Positions 46,155 to 55,243 are shown, counted from the first letter of the stretch. The stretch: DNA of 57,024 nucleotides from Lyngbya aestuarii BL J (GCF_000478195.2 NZ_AUZM01000042.1:1-57024), one strand, 5' to 3'. Numbers and translations are program-made. The notes: generated by a model from the letters alone, not told the origin.

Positions 46155-47921
46155 TTAAGCACTTAATAAAGCTTTAGAAGTTGATTCACCTGCTTTTTTA
46201 AGTTGTTGAGTAAGCCTTAAGTTTAATAAAACTGTAACCATCAATTGACTAATAATAGCAGTCAAAACCAATGGAATTGTTGCATATTCAACAGCGGTAA
46301 AAGACAAAGAAGAAAGTAAAAATACAAATGGTTCTTTGCTGGGTTCTAGTCCTAGAAAAGCCAAAACTATTAAAGGTAAAATGAGTACAGCCCCAACCAT
46401 TCCAACTGCCCAAAACCCTCGTTTGGGAGTTCTCATTAAAAGTACCAATTGAGCTAAACTTGCACACAGCCAAATTAAACTTACATTTAACAGCAAAGCG
46501 GTGAGTATTTGCAAGCGTTCATCGGGTAAACCAACCCATAACATTGTCAGTCCAAATAAAGTCATTACAATCACTAGATTAAGACCAATTGCAACAACCG
46601 CAGGACTTCGTTCTCTTTGGATTAAATCAGATAAGAGATTTGTTTTTCCGTTGACTCGTTCCCGGCGATATCGCGCCCAATCTTGTAATGTTTGCCGTTG
46701 CGGAGACAAAGCCGCAATCAATACAAAAAATAGAAGGAAATTAAACACAAAAGCAACGATAATAGAAGACTGAGTTTTAAGTTCAAAATCTTGGATTAAA
46801 AACCCTAAATTCATCACCGTTAAACACCCAGTAATCCAATAACTTTGTTGTTTACTGAAAAGAGTAGCATCAGGATTATAAAAGCACCGTTTGAGTCCTT
46901 GCCAAATCCCAAATGTCCACAAACAAAAATTGAACAGGGAGAATAACAGAATCAACATTCCTGATGTTCCTAAAGGCAGTTCAAACCATTTAAAGACTTG
47001 AATACTCTCCTGATTAAACGGGAAATATAAGTAGGATGAACCTGTACTATAAATTAAGTAGCGCAGAAAAAAAGACGGACAAAATAAGTTTAGCCAATCA
47101 CTACCATCCTGATAGATAGGTTTACTATTAGCAAGCATCAAGAATATGAAAATTGAACCACTCCCTAACCAAGCTTGAAAGCCATTCTGTCCAGCAGTTA
47201 TCAATCCAAATAGGAGTGATAAACTATAGAAAAAGGCACAACTTGCAACTACAACTGCATAGAAACTAAAAATTTCTAGTATGGGAATTCCGGCTGATAT
47301 TCCTGACCCAATATGATAGGGAATGAATAACGCAACGACTACATAGAGTAAACTGGGTACACCTAATATTTTCCCAACAAAAACACTTTTATAAGTCTGA
47401 GGAGAAAGCCGAATAAAGTTGAGAGTTCCTCGTCGTTGTTCTGTTGCTAAATCATTGATGAGCATATAGCTTCCGATGACAATTAATGCAAAGAAACCAA
47501 ATACACTCAACATCATAAAAATTTCAGTCCAGTAGTCACGCCACCATAACGAAGAATTAATGGCATCAGGCGGACAGTTAGCATTCATTAATTGACTGAG
47601 TTCAGACAGCTTGACTTCTAACGCCTCACGGTTAATAGAAAGATCATTGGTGGGTGAAGAATAGAGTTGATTTTGAATCTGTGTGTATTGTTGATTATAC
47701 TGTTCATAAGTTTCTTTTAGATTGCAATACCGACTACTTAGGCTAATCACATTCATGCTGAATTCTCGGCTCAAAAAGGAAAAATAAACACACAATTGAG
47801 CCAAGAGAGAAACACCAGTTGCCAGAGTTAAATTACGTCGATTAAACCGTCCTTTGATTTCTCGAAAGAGTTGGGGATTAAGTTCCCAAACTTGATTCAA
47901 CTGATGAATTTTCATGTTCAT
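46155..47921 (-). CDS. ABC-2-type exporter permease (first of two)
   Basis: A 588-residue polytopic protein. After the conserved NPQLFREIKGRFNRRNLTL and a first membrane helix, residues about 48-130 form a large polar, partly coiled loop with two Cys (SRYCNLKETYEQYNQQYTQI, then MNANCPPDAINSSLWW) that would lie outside the membrane and is absent from the paralogue. NDLATEQRRGTLNFIRLSPQTYKSVFVGKILGVP is the coupling region, and about 11 further membrane helices follow. Two in-frame ATGs lie 6 bases apart (47921 and 47915); the second is better spaced from AAAGGA. The gene is 38 bases after the ATPase, same strand, so an ATPase-permease-permease operon. Confidence 0.85.
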   Translation of the reverse strand: MNMKIHQLNQVWELNPQLFREIKGRFNRRNLTLATGVSLLAQLCVYFSFLSREFSMNVISLSSRYCNLKETYEQYNQQYTQIQNQLYSSPTNDLSINREALEVKLSELSQLMNANCPPDAINSSLWWRDYWTEIFMMLSVFGFFALIVIGSYMLINDLATEQRRGTLNFIRLSPQTYKSVFVGKILGVPSLLYVVVALFIPYHIGSGISAGIPILEIFSFYAVVVASCAFFYSLSLLFGLITAGQNGFQAWLGSGSIFIFLMLANSKPIYQDGSDWLNLFCPSFFLRYLIYSTGSSYLYFPFNQESIQVFKWFELPLGTSGMLILLFSLFNFCLWTFGIWQGLKRCFYNPDATLFSKQQSYWITGCLTVMNLGFLIQDFELKTQSSIIVAFVFNFLLFFVLIAALSPQRQTLQDWARYRRERVNGKTNLLSDLIQRERSPAVVAIGLNLVIVMTLFGLTMLWVGLPDERLQILTALLLNVSLIWLCASLAQLVLLMRTPKRGFWAVGMVGAVLILPLIVLAFLGLEPSKEPFVFLLSSLSFTAVEYATIPLVLTAIISQLMVTVLLNLRLTQQLKKAGESTSKALLSA

Positions 47922-47959
47922 GTTCCTTTTTCGGATAATGAGTTAGTCGATTCTTAAGG

Positions 47960-48907
47960 CTATGAAGCTTGCTTATGTTCCAGCTTGAGAAAAATCGATT
48001 CTAGACTTTCTTGAGTCGGAGCAAATTCAGTAATTGCAATATTTTCAGTCATTAACTTACGCAACAGTTTAGCACAATCGCGTTGAGAACCCGAAAACTG
48101 AACTCGCACTTTTTGAGTCTGAGGAATAATTTCCCATCCTTCAACTTGAGGATAATTTTTTAACTGTTCAATTAACCCTTCAAGCTTACCCCAAACCCCG
48201 ATCAAAATATATTGATGGCTCAATCTTTGATATAATTCTTGTAGAGATGCACTTTCAACTAAATAGCCCAATTCCATGATGCCAATTGAGGTACAAAAAT
48301 CCTCTAAGTCACTCAATACATGAGAGGAAATAATAATTGTCATTCCGGCTTCATGTAAGCTTTTAATAATATCCCGAAACTGCATCCTAGCAATAGGATC
48401 TAACCCCGAAACAGGTTCATCTAGTAATAGCACTAACGGTTCGTGAATAATTGTTCGCGCTAAACTGAGACGCTGTTTCATTCCTCTCGATAAAGTCGAA
48501 ATCTGACTTTTGCGTTTATTCGTGAGTTGTACCAGTTCTAACACATCATACAAACGCCGCGATCGCTTTGGTTCCCGTAAATAATAAAGTCGGGCAAAAT
48601 AATCTAAATAATCCCAAACTGTGAGATCATTATAGAGAGGAAAATCATCCGGTAAATAGCCCAAACGTTGTTTAAGACTTGAATTGGTATGATCGCGTTT
48701 TAAACGTTCACCGTGGATGTAAATCTCGCCTGTGGTGGCTTCTTCTGCCGTGGCTAACATTCGCAATAAGGTTGTTTTGCCCGCACCATTTGGCCCAATT
48801 AATCCGTAAACTTCACCCACTCTCACTTGTAAATCCAAGTCACTCACCGCCAGATGACGGTCAAATTGTTTAGTCAGTCCGCGTGTTTCAATTGCTAGTT
48901 CTGTCAT
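47960..48907 (-). CDS. ABC transporter ATP-binding protein (exporter, CcmA/NatA type)
   Basis: A 315-residue ATPase: Walker A GPNGAGKTTLL (about 38-48), Q-loop in LGYLPDDFPLYNDLTV, signature LSRGMKQRLSLART (about 138-151), Walker B LVLLLDEPVSGLDP (about 158-171) and H-switch SSHVLSDLEDF (about 192). The C-terminal about 90 residues are the accessory domain found in NatA-like proteins that work with ABC-2 permeases. It is first in the operon with the two permeases that follow. The substrate is not evident from the sequence. ATG at 48905-48907. Confidence 0.93.
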   Translation of the reverse strand: MTELAIETRGLTKQFDRHLAVSDLDLQVRVGEVYGLIGPNGAGKTTLLRMLATAEEATTGEIYIHGERLKRDHTNSSLKQRLGYLPDDFPLYNDLTVWDYLDYFARLYYLREPKRSRRLYDVLELVQLTNKRKSQISTLSRGMKQRLSLARTIIHEPLVLLLDEPVSGLDPIARMQFRDIIKSLHEAGMTIIISSHVLSDLEDFCTSIGIMELGYLVESASLQELYQRLSHQYILIGVWGKLEGLIEQLKNYPQVEGWEIIPQTQKVRVQFSGSQRDCAKLLRKLMTENIAITEFAPTQESLESIFLKLEHKQAS

Positions 48908-49033
48908 ATCATCTTCAAGCGTTGAGTCAATTGTTGATCTGAATCCAGCCTAGCCTCTCTCTACAGGATTCGTCATCAGGTTTACGGAAGAAGAAATAAA
49001 AAGCTTAAAATATCAGAAATTAATTAAATTAAA

Positions 49034-49066
49034 GCCGGCAGGGAAAGACTTCATGCTTCTGCCGAC
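49034..49066 (-). terminator. Terminator of the grxC-gshB-oxidoreductase operon
   Basis: GCCGGCAG (49034-49041) pairs with CTGCCGAC (49059-49066), one mismatch. Read on the minus strand it is followed by TTTAATTTAATT. It lies about 70 bases after the oxidoreductase stop. Confidence 0.65.
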
Positions 49067-49136
49067 TATTGAAAAAATATTTTATAACTGTTTTAACTCA
49101 AAAACGATGAACTAAAACAGCACTCTGTAGCCTATT

Positions 49137-50249
49137 TTAGACTCCCGCTAAAACCTTTTCAAAATCAGGAATATTAACCCAAGTTCCCGTCTCACTTGAC
49201 TCGTGAGTTAAATCCATTAACAACTGTGAATAAACGCCCTCACGCATTGAGGGAACCAAAGATTTTCCTTGTTCAATTCCGTTGACCCATTGATTAACAA
49301 CCCGCACAAAGGGCGCTATTCTTCCATCAGGATAAACACGCGGAAACTGTAACTGTTCAGGAATAGAAATCTCTGCTAACGCCTCTCCGTTTTTACTTCC
49401 CCACAACTTAAAACCATGTACATAATCCTGTTGATTATCACTTCCTAAAATCAGCGTTCCTTCACTGCCATAAACTTCTACCCAATGTCCGCGTCCTTGA
49501 TACGTTACCGAACTCAAACTCACCTGACAAGGCGTTCCGTCGGCTAATTCTAAAATTAAACTACAGGTATCATCTGCATCTACAAGCTTTAATTTTCCGC
49601 CCTCTGAGGGGTCAGGACGAGACGGAATAGAGGTGCTTAATACACTACACATTCGATTAACTTTTCCAAACAACCAATCAATATAATCAAACGCATGAGA
49701 ACCAATCGCCCCAAGCGCCCCACCCCCTTTTTCTTTTTGGGCGTACCAATTCCAACCCCGTTCAGGATTTGCCCGACTTGAAACTAACCAATCAATTTTA
49801 ATTAACCGTTTTTCACCCACATAATTTTGACTCAAAAGTTCAGCCAAATACTGCCAAGTGGGAACAAATCTAAACTCAAAATCTAACGTCGTTACACAGT
49901 TATTTCGTTGGGCTAATTGATAGAGTTTTTGGGCTTCATTCACATTCAACGTTGTCGGTTTTTCTAACAGTAAATGCTTCTTCGCTTGTAAAACAATCTT
50001 CGCCATCTCATAATGCAAGAAAGGCGGTGTCGAAATCGCTACACCTGTGACATCGGGTAAAGCAACAATCTCCTCAACTGAACTAGCCGCATGGGGAATA
50101 TTATGACTCGATGCCATCGCTTTCGCTTTTTCAATATCCCGATGATAAACCGCCACAACTTCTGTACGTGGATGTTCTTGAAGTCCAGGAATATGAACCT
50201 TTTTTCCGAACCCTGTACCGATGACTGCAATTCCAATTTTATTTGTCAT
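49137..50249 (-). CDS. Gfo/Idh/MocA-family NAD(P)-dependent oxidoreductase
   Basis: A 370-residue dehydrogenase. The Rossmann motif IAVIGTGFGKKVHIPG lies at about residues 7-22, followed by AVYHRDIEKA, VAISTPPFLHYEMA, and the catalytic EKPTTLN (about 96-102) typical of the family. The C-terminal alpha/beta substrate domain contains WLVSSRANPERGWNWYA and GGGALGAIGSHAFDYIDWLFG with the conserved His (about 193). It acts on sugars, inositols or similar diols; the substrate is unknown. It follows gshB by 46 bases on the same strand, so it is probably in that operon, although no functional link to glutathione is obvious. Confidence 0.88.
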   Translation of the reverse strand: MTNKIGIAVIGTGFGKKVHIPGLQEHPRTEVVAVYHRDIEKAKAMASSHNIPHAASSVEEIVALPDVTGVAISTPPFLHYEMAKIVLQAKKHLLLEKPTTLNVNEAQKLYQLAQRNNCVTTLDFEFRFVPTWQYLAELLSQNYVGEKRLIKIDWLVSSRANPERGWNWYAQKEKGGGALGAIGSHAFDYIDWLFGKVNRMCSVLSTSIPSRPDPSEGGKLKLVDADDTCSLILELADGTPCQVSLSSVTYQGRGHWVEVYGSEGTLILGSDNQQDYVHGFKLWGSKNGEALAEISIPEQLQFPRVYPDGRIAPFVRVVNQWVNGIEQGKSLVPSMREGVYSQLLMDLTHESSETGTWVNIPDFEKVLAGV

Positions 50250-50295
50250 TATTCAACTCTAATTTGTTAGTTTTATCGTTTAATCTAGGGATTTA

Positions 50296-51267
50296 TTACT
50301 TATTTTTTGCTCGATTTTCAATCCATTCAATCACCTGTTTTCCTAAATTAACATGATCGAATAAATCTATCTCCCGAATTCCAGTTGGACTGGTCACATT
50401 GACCTCCGTTAAATAACCGCCAATCACATCAATTCCGACAAAATATAATCCATCTTCTTTTAATTTTGGCGCCAATTGCAGACAAATATCTCGTTCCCGA
50501 TCCGTAATTTCTGCTGGCGCCACTCGTCCACCCACTGCCATATTTCCGCGAAATTCTTTCCCCGTCGGAATCCGATTGATCGCCCCTATCGGTTCACCGT
50601 CTAACAAAATAATCCGTTTATCGCCTTCTTTGGCGGCAGGTAAAAAAGTCTGTACCATCACCGGTTCTTTACCTTGTTTAGTGCTAATTTCAATTAAAGA
50701 ATTAAAATTGCGATCGCCTGCTTCCAAAAATAAAATTCCTTCCCCTGCTTTTCCGCCCAAAGGCTTCAAAACTCCCGCACCTTGTTTCTCAACAAACTCC
50801 CGAATCACCTGTTTATTTTGACTGACAATAGTTTCTGGAATCGCTTCAGTAAATTGTAAAGCATACATCTTCTCATTCGCCGCCCGTAACCCGTGAGGTG
50901 AATTAATCACCAAAGTTTTTGTGGAGTCAATATAATCAAGAATATAAGTTGCATATAAATAAGGAACCGTCACAGGCGGATCAGTCCGAATAAACACCGC
51001 ATCCATTTCTTCTAAAGCGAGTAACTGTGGCTGATCCAACGAAAACCAAAGTTCAGCCGAAATCCAGCGATCGCCTTCTCGTTTCACCGGAGTCAGACGA
51101 ACCGGAATTAAAGTCGCCCAGGCTTTCCCTTGCGTCACCGTTAGTTGGGGCATCTGGGTGATCCAGACTTCGTGACCCAAGGCTTGGGCGGCTTCCATAA
51201 TCGCCACACTACTGTCGTGGCCAGGGTTCAGCTTTTCGATCGGGTCAATGATGAATGCAAATTTCAT
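50296..51267 (-). CDS. gshB: Glutathione synthetase
   Basis: A 323-residue ATP-grasp enzyme that joins gamma-glutamylcysteine and glycine. Visible: the N-terminal KFAFIIDPIEKLNPGHDSSVAIMEAAQ, NSPHGLRAANEKMYALQF (about 125-142), KPLGGKAGEGILFL (about 170), the ATP-grasp core GDKRIILLDGEPIGAINR, and DVIGGYLTEVNVTSPTGIREI near the end (metal-binding Asn and Glu). The frame extends 12 codons upstream; the ATG at 51265-51267 is the family start. It lies about 100 bases downstream of grxC on the same strand, a recurrent cyanobacterial pairing. Confidence 0.95.
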   Translation of the reverse strand: MKFAFIIDPIEKLNPGHDSSVAIMEAAQALGHEVWITQMPQLTVTQGKAWATLIPVRLTPVKREGDRWISAELWFSLDQPQLLALEEMDAVFIRTDPPVTVPYLYATYILDYIDSTKTLVINSPHGLRAANEKMYALQFTEAIPETIVSQNKQVIREFVEKQGAGVLKPLGGKAGEGILFLEAGDRNFNSLIEISTKQGKEPVMVQTFLPAAKEGDKRIILLDGEPIGAINRIPTGKEFRGNMAVGGRVAPAEITDRERDICLQLAPKLKEDGLYFVGIDVIGGYLTEVNVTSPTGIREIDLFDHVNLGKQVIEWIENRAKNK

Positions 51268-51370
51268 CGATGTTAGGGGTATTGGTGAAGGAGCAACTCT
51301 CAAGTAGCATTTTTTATCCTACCGCGATCGTTGACACCTTCCAACAATTCCTACCCCTGAACCCCCTCAA

Positions 51371-51628
51371 CTAAGCTAACAATGGATCAAGCTTTCCTTG
51401 GGCATCTAACGCATGAATATCGTCACAACCGCCCAGATGTTGATCGTTGATAAAAATTTGCGGGACGGAACGGCCACCATTTGCGCGTTGGGCCATTTTG
51501 TCTCGCGCTTCTTCATCCCCATCAATGACGTACTCGGTGAAGTCTACACCTTTCTTTTTGAGGAGTGATTTCGCCCGTATACAAAAAGGACAGGTACTCC
51601 AAGTATAAATTTCGACTTGAGCGGCCAT
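51371..51628 (-). CDS. grxC: Glutaredoxin, dithiol type
   Basis: An 85-residue thioredoxin-fold protein that reduces disulfides and glutathione adducts using glutathione. Active site CPFC (residues 13-16) follows VEIYTWST; the cis-proline loop is SVPQIFIN (about 57-64), and GGCDD (about 70-74) is the glutathione-binding end. The frame continues upstream for 50 codons, but that part overlaps the left-end hairpins of the TnpB element and looks non-coding. The ATG at 51626-51628 is the normal start. First gene of the grxC-gshB operon. Confidence 0.95.
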   Translation of the reverse strand: MAAQVEIYTWSTCPFCIRAKSLLKKKGVDFTEYVIDGDEEARDKMAQRANGGRSVPQIFINDQHLGGCDDIHALDAQGKLDPLLA

Positions 51629-51698
51629 AATATTATGAGTCAGTGAGTAACGTTTTCTAATTTTAACTGATGGTGGGGGTTTGGGGGAGGAACCATAA

Positions 51699-51733
51699 GT
51701 CCCACGCCATAATTTTTGATTTGGCGTTGGGAC
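51699..51733. mobile_element. Left-end hairpin of the TnpB element (probable)
   Basis: GTCCCACGCCA (51699-51709) pairs with TGGCGTTGGGAC (51722-51733, one bulged T). A second small hairpin (GCG.GGG...CCC.CGC) lies near 51750-51766. Subterminal hairpins of this kind mark the ends of IS200/IS605-family elements. The exact left boundary lies between about 51690 and 51880 and is not resolved. Confidence 0.45.
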
Positions 51734-51888
51734 GGGGCGTATAAACTGCGCGGGAAACCCACGCAGACAGCCCCTCATCCATGGACATCCCCCAAGGAAA
51801 TTTTATCGGTCAATCCAGATGAAATTTACAAACAATCCGGAATAATCCTACTAGGAATGTATATAATAGTAAGAGCAGGTGATAAACA

Positions 51889-53121
51889 ATGCGACATCAA
51901 GCCGTCAAAGTTAGACTGTATCCGACAACTGAACAGCAAGAGATACTAGCTCAACACTTTGGTTGCGCTCGTTGGTGGTGGAATCGTGCGCTCAATCTGT
52001 GCATTGAAACTTACCAGGCGACGGGCAAAAGCTTGAGTCAGTCCGCATTGAACAAATTTTTGCCTAAGCTCAAAAAACAGGAGGATACTGAATGGCTATC
52101 TGAATGTTATTCTCAGGTATTACAAGCAACAACATTAAATCTAGTAACTGCTTATCGAAACTTCTTTGAACGTCGGGCGAAATATCCTAGGTTTAAAGCC
52201 AAGAAAAACAAGCAATCTATTCAGTATCCCCAGTCGGTTAAGGTTGTTGATGGTTGCCTAAAGTTTCCGGGTCGCGTTGGTGTAGTCAAAGCTAAAATAC
52301 ACCGACCAATTGAGGAAACAATCAAGACAGTAACGATTAGCATGATGCCATCGGGTAAGTATTTTGCCTCTGTACTAATGGAGTTAGAAGGAGATAAACC
52401 ACCGACTAATACTGATGGTAAAGTAGCAGGAATTGACTTAGGGTTAAAGGATTTCGCTATTGTCAATGATGGGGTCAAGACCTCTAAATACGCTAATCCC
52501 AGGCATTTAGCCAAACCTGAGCGCAATCTCAAGAGAAAGCAACGAAAATTAGCTAGAAAGGAGAAGGGAAGCAAGTCAAGAGATAAAGCCAGAAAACTGG
52601 TAGCTAGGGTTCACGAACGAGTTAGGAATGTCCGTCAAGACTACTTACATAAGCTATCCAGAAAGCTAGTTGACGAAAACCAAGTCATAGTAGTCGAAAG
52701 TCTGAATACCAAGGGCATGGTTCGTAACCATAAACTAGCCAAAGCAATCTCTGATGTAGGCTGGGGAATGTTCGTCAATTTCTTATCTTACAAGCTGGAA
52801 AAAGAGGGTAAAGTATTGGTAGAGATTGATAGATGGTTTCCCAGTTCAAAACTCTGCTCAAACTGTCATTATCAAGTAAGTGAGATGCCGCTAGAGGTTA
52901 GGTCTTGGACTTGCCCTAGTTGTGGCATTCACCACGATAGAGACGGCAACGCCTCAGCAAATATCAGAGCAGAAGGCATCAGGATTTTATCGGTCTTGGG
53001 AACCAGGACTGCTGCTGGTGGAGGGGATGTGAGTCCGAAGCTTGGGCGCAAGTCTAAGCTGACGCAATCCCCTGTGAAATCAGAAGCCCACGCTATACCC
53101 GACAGGGTTAGCGATGGGTAG
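51889..53121 (+). CDS. tnpB: RNA-guided endonuclease TnpB (IS200/IS605-family, solitary)
   Basis: A 410-residue TnpB. The N-terminal helix-turn-helix region starts MRHQAVKVRLYPTTEQQEILAQHFG and includes WWWNRAL. RuvC motif I is AGIDLGLKDF (Asp183), motif II is VVVESLNTKGM (Glu270) and motif III is HHDRDGNASANI (about residues 346-357). A zinc finger has CSNC (about 324) and CPSC (about 342). All catalytic residues are present, so the protein is probably active. TnpB uses an RNA made from its own 3' region to cut DNA and favour keeping the element. No tnpA is adjacent, as in IS1341-type elements. The ATG follows AGAGCAGGTGATAAACA (weak ribosome site). It is inserted between grxC and the carbonic anhydrase gene. 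Confidence 0.95.
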   Translation: MRHQAVKVRLYPTTEQQEILAQHFGCARWWWNRALNLCIETYQATGKSLSQSALNKFLPKLKKQEDTEWLSECYSQVLQATTLNLVTAYRNFFERRAKYPRFKAKKNKQSIQYPQSVKVVDGCLKFPGRVGVVKAKIHRPIEETIKTVTISMMPSGKYFASVLMELEGDKPPTNTDGKVAGIDLGLKDFAIVNDGVKTSKYANPRHLAKPERNLKRKQRKLARKEKGSKSRDKARKLVARVHERVRNVRQDYLHKLSRKLVDENQVIVVESLNTKGMVRNHKLAKAISDVGWGMFVNFLSYKLEKEGKVLVEIDRWFPSSKLCSNCHYQVSEMPLEVRSWTCPSCGIHHDRDGNASANIRAEGIRILSVLGTRTAAGGGDVSPKLGRKSKLTQSPVKSEAHAIPDRVSDG

Positions 53122-53128
53122 TTCACTA
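53000..53128 (+). ncRNA. Probable omegaRNA scaffold and right-end hairpin of the TnpB element
   Basis: CCCACGCTATACCC (53087-53100) pairs, with small bulges, with GGGTTAGCGATGGG (53105-53118), overlapping the tnpB stop codon. In IS605-family elements the tnpB 3' end is also the scaffold of the guide RNA, with the guide starting just beyond the right end. The 5' limit given is a guess; the hairpin itself is directly seen. Confidence 0.55.
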
Positions 53129-53226
53129 CCAATAGTAGTTAGATTCAACTCATCTTCAGTGTTAGGTTTTGAGGATTGGCAGATTGACGGATCAGAAAAA
53201 CGATTTTCTTTGTTCCCGATTTACTG

Positions 53227-53985
53227 TTAAATAACTTGACGATCATTGACAGGTTGAACAGGTCTAGCATTTTCATTATAAAGAGACTGAAATTGCTTAA
53301 TTTGTTCGTCAGAAACTTCAATCGGTTTTTCAAACACTATCCAGTTTACCCCTTCACTACAGGGCGGTGTCGTTAACGAACCCTTGTAATTGTAATACAC
53401 TTGATTTTCCGGCGGTAATGCACTAGCATTAATCGCGACTCCACTCACCGGATTTTCTCGGGTTTCTTCCGGTACATGAGGCCATAAACTAGAAATAAAT
53501 CGATTTTCCGTTCCTTCTTCTATCAAAATTCCAATGACTGCTAATTCACCATCCGAACTTTGATGAACCAGATGAACTTCCATCGGATAGGTTTTTCCAT
53601 TTAACTGATGTTCACTGGGCGTATGAAAGTGAAATTGCTTCAATTCATACTGTTTGTTATCAACTTTTATGGTACTTCCAGGTTCATACTCGATCTGAAT
53701 GGTATTACCGGTGTTAACCACTCTTAGCGGCGTATAATCGTAACTAAATTCTATTTTTGGTTTCGGTGTTAAAGCTTCGGTGTCAATATTAACTGGAGAT
53801 TGTTGCAGTCCGGTTTCACAGAGGGCAAATTCTTCATTTAAAGCCGCCCAATTTTCTGGCCCAATTTCACCCCGATAGCCCCATTCACCTGTTTCGGGCT
53901 GAGTTGTTGAACAAGCGACGGGAATAATTAGCACCGTCACAATAAAGATGATCAAGTACCTCATCCAACTTTTAATTCTATTCAT
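53227..53985 (-). CDS. Alpha-class carbonic anhydrase, exported
   Basis: A 252-residue zinc enzyme converting CO2 and bicarbonate, probably periplasmic or anchored. The N-terminus has a signal-type segment (RYLIIFIVTVLIIPVAC), with a Cys that could be lipidated although Pro at -3 is atypical. Zinc ligands sit in QFHFHTPSEH (about 117-126, two His) and EVHLVH (about 136-141, third His). Alpha-class landmarks QSPVNI (about 62) and GSLTTPPCSEGVNW (about 202-215) are present, and Cys54 with Cys209 could form the usual disulfide. It starts 13 bases after the methyltransferase stop, same strand, with no ribosome site. It may serve inorganic-carbon handling outside the cell. Confidence 0.93.
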   Translation of the reverse strand: MNRIKSWMRYLIIFIVTVLIIPVACSTTQPETGEWGYRGEIGPENWAALNEEFALCETGLQQSPVNIDTEALTPKPKIEFSYDYTPLRVVNTGNTIQIEYEPGSTIKVDNKQYELKQFHFHTPSEHQLNGKTYPMEVHLVHQSSDGELAVIGILIEEGTENRFISSLWPHVPEETRENPVSGVAINASALPPENQVYYNYKGSLTTPPCSEGVNWIVFEKPIEVSDEQIKQFQSLYNENARPVQPVNDRQVI

Positions 53986-53998
53986 TGGAGGTTATTGT

Positions 53999-55123
53999 TT
54001 AGTAAAGTTCGTATTTCAGCAAAGTACAAGCAATCGTCCCGTTATAAACAGGTATTCGTTGCGCGGTTCTCAGTCCAACTTGTTTAGAGAGTGCTTTATT
54101 TCCAGTTAGAATAAATGCAGTCCACCCCTGAAAACGTTGCTTAAAAATATCTCCAAGCTGTTGATAGAGACTTCCTAACTGTTTCACATCTCCTAGTCGT
54201 TCTCCGTATGGAGGATTACAGATAATTATACCGTGATCAGCCGGAGGTTCAAGGTGAAATAACGTTGCTTGAGTTAAACGAATTTGATCTTCAACCCCGC
54301 ACTGGTGAGCATTATAACGGGCTTGAGCTAACATTTCCCCCTCGCGATCGCATCCGGTAATAATAGTATTTAACTCTGATAATTGACTATCTTCGGCTTC
54401 TTGATACAACGAGTCCCATAAGTCCCCATCAAAATCTTGCCATCTCATAAACCCAAACGTCTCTCGAAACAGTCCGGGTGCAACGTTCAACCCCTTCAAA
54501 GCTGCTTCTAGAGGGAGGGTTCCAGAACCACACATCGGGTCTAAAAACGGCAGATTTGGCTGCCATTGCGCCATCTCCAGCAACGCTGCGGCTAGAGTTT
54601 CTTTTAGGGGCGCTTTCCCCATCGCTGGCCGATATCCCCGTCGATGTAAACTATTTCCAGAACTATCTAAACTCAGAATTCCCCGATCTTGATCAATGTG
54701 AAGATTAATGATCACATCAGGATCTTCAGTATCAATACTCGAACGTTCGCCCCACTGTTGACGTTGCTGATCAACTATTGCATTTTTGACCTGTAACGCA
54801 CTAAAATGAGTGTGATTCAAAGCGCGATTTCGACCTGTACAGTGAACGGCAAATGTATCATCGGGTTGAATATACTGTTCCCAGGAAAGGCTTTGAACTG
54901 CTTGATAGAGTTGTTTGGCATCGCCACAAGCAAAGTGATGAATCGGAACCAACACCCGAAAAATCGTTCTAGACCAAAGATTCACCCGATAGAGAAGTTC
55001 ACGATCCCCTTCAAAGTGTACCCCAGTAAAGTCTGGACGAATCGCCTTTGCACCTAAGCGTTCCAACTCTTGAGCTGCGATCAACTCTAAACTCCGGGCG
55101 ACTTTGGCAAAATATTGGCTCAT
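53999..55123 (-). CDS. THUMP-domain rRNA methyltransferase (RlmL N-terminal/UPF0020 type)
   Basis: A 374-residue SAM-dependent RNA methyltransferase. An N-terminal ferredoxin-like and THUMP region (about 1-155, YFAKVARSLELIAAQELERLGA) binds RNA. Next comes the UPF0020 fold: SLHRRGYRPAMGKAPLKETLAAALL (about 157-180), the SAM-binding FLDPMCGSGTLPLEAAL (about 191-207), the acidic GCDREGEMLAQAR, and the catalytic CNPPYGERLGD (about 299-309), an NPPY motif for amino methylation of guanine. Family members make m2G in 23S rRNA (position 2445 in E. coli), but the target here is inferred. The ATG at 55121-55123 is the only good start. It lacks the RlmK part of the fused E. coli enzyme. Confidence 0.9.
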   Translation of the reverse strand: MSQYFAKVARSLELIAAQELERLGAKAIRPDFTGVHFEGDRELLYRVNLWSRTIFRVLVPIHHFACGDAKQLYQAVQSLSWEQYIQPDDTFAVHCTGRNRALNHTHFSALQVKNAIVDQQRQQWGERSSIDTEDPDVIINLHIDQDRGILSLDSSGNSLHRRGYRPAMGKAPLKETLAAALLEMAQWQPNLPFLDPMCGSGTLPLEAALKGLNVAPGLFRETFGFMRWQDFDGDLWDSLYQEAEDSQLSELNTIITGCDREGEMLAQARYNAHQCGVEDQIRLTQATLFHLEPPADHGIIICNPPYGERLGDVKQLGSLYQQLGDIFKQRFQGWTAFILTGNKALSKQVGLRTAQRIPVYNGTIACTLLKYELY

Positions 55124-55243
55124 CCAATAGACGAACTTAAAACTTTAGATAGATTTAGAAATTTAGGATGCACTGTTAAACTATAAACCCAGATTGACTT
55201 ACAAAACACTCGGCTTTAAAAACATACATGAGATAAAACTAAA

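Noticed and set aside
51629-51778. 50-residue N-terminal extension of glutaredoxin
   Set aside because: Glutaredoxin families start at MAAQVEIYTW; the extension overlaps hairpins of the TnpB element and looks non-coding.
53145-53333. 62-codon minus-strand frame at the 3' end of the carbonic anhydrase gene
   Set aside because: Out-of-frame shadow of the anhydrase C-terminus, low-complexity Leu/Ser/Asn composition.
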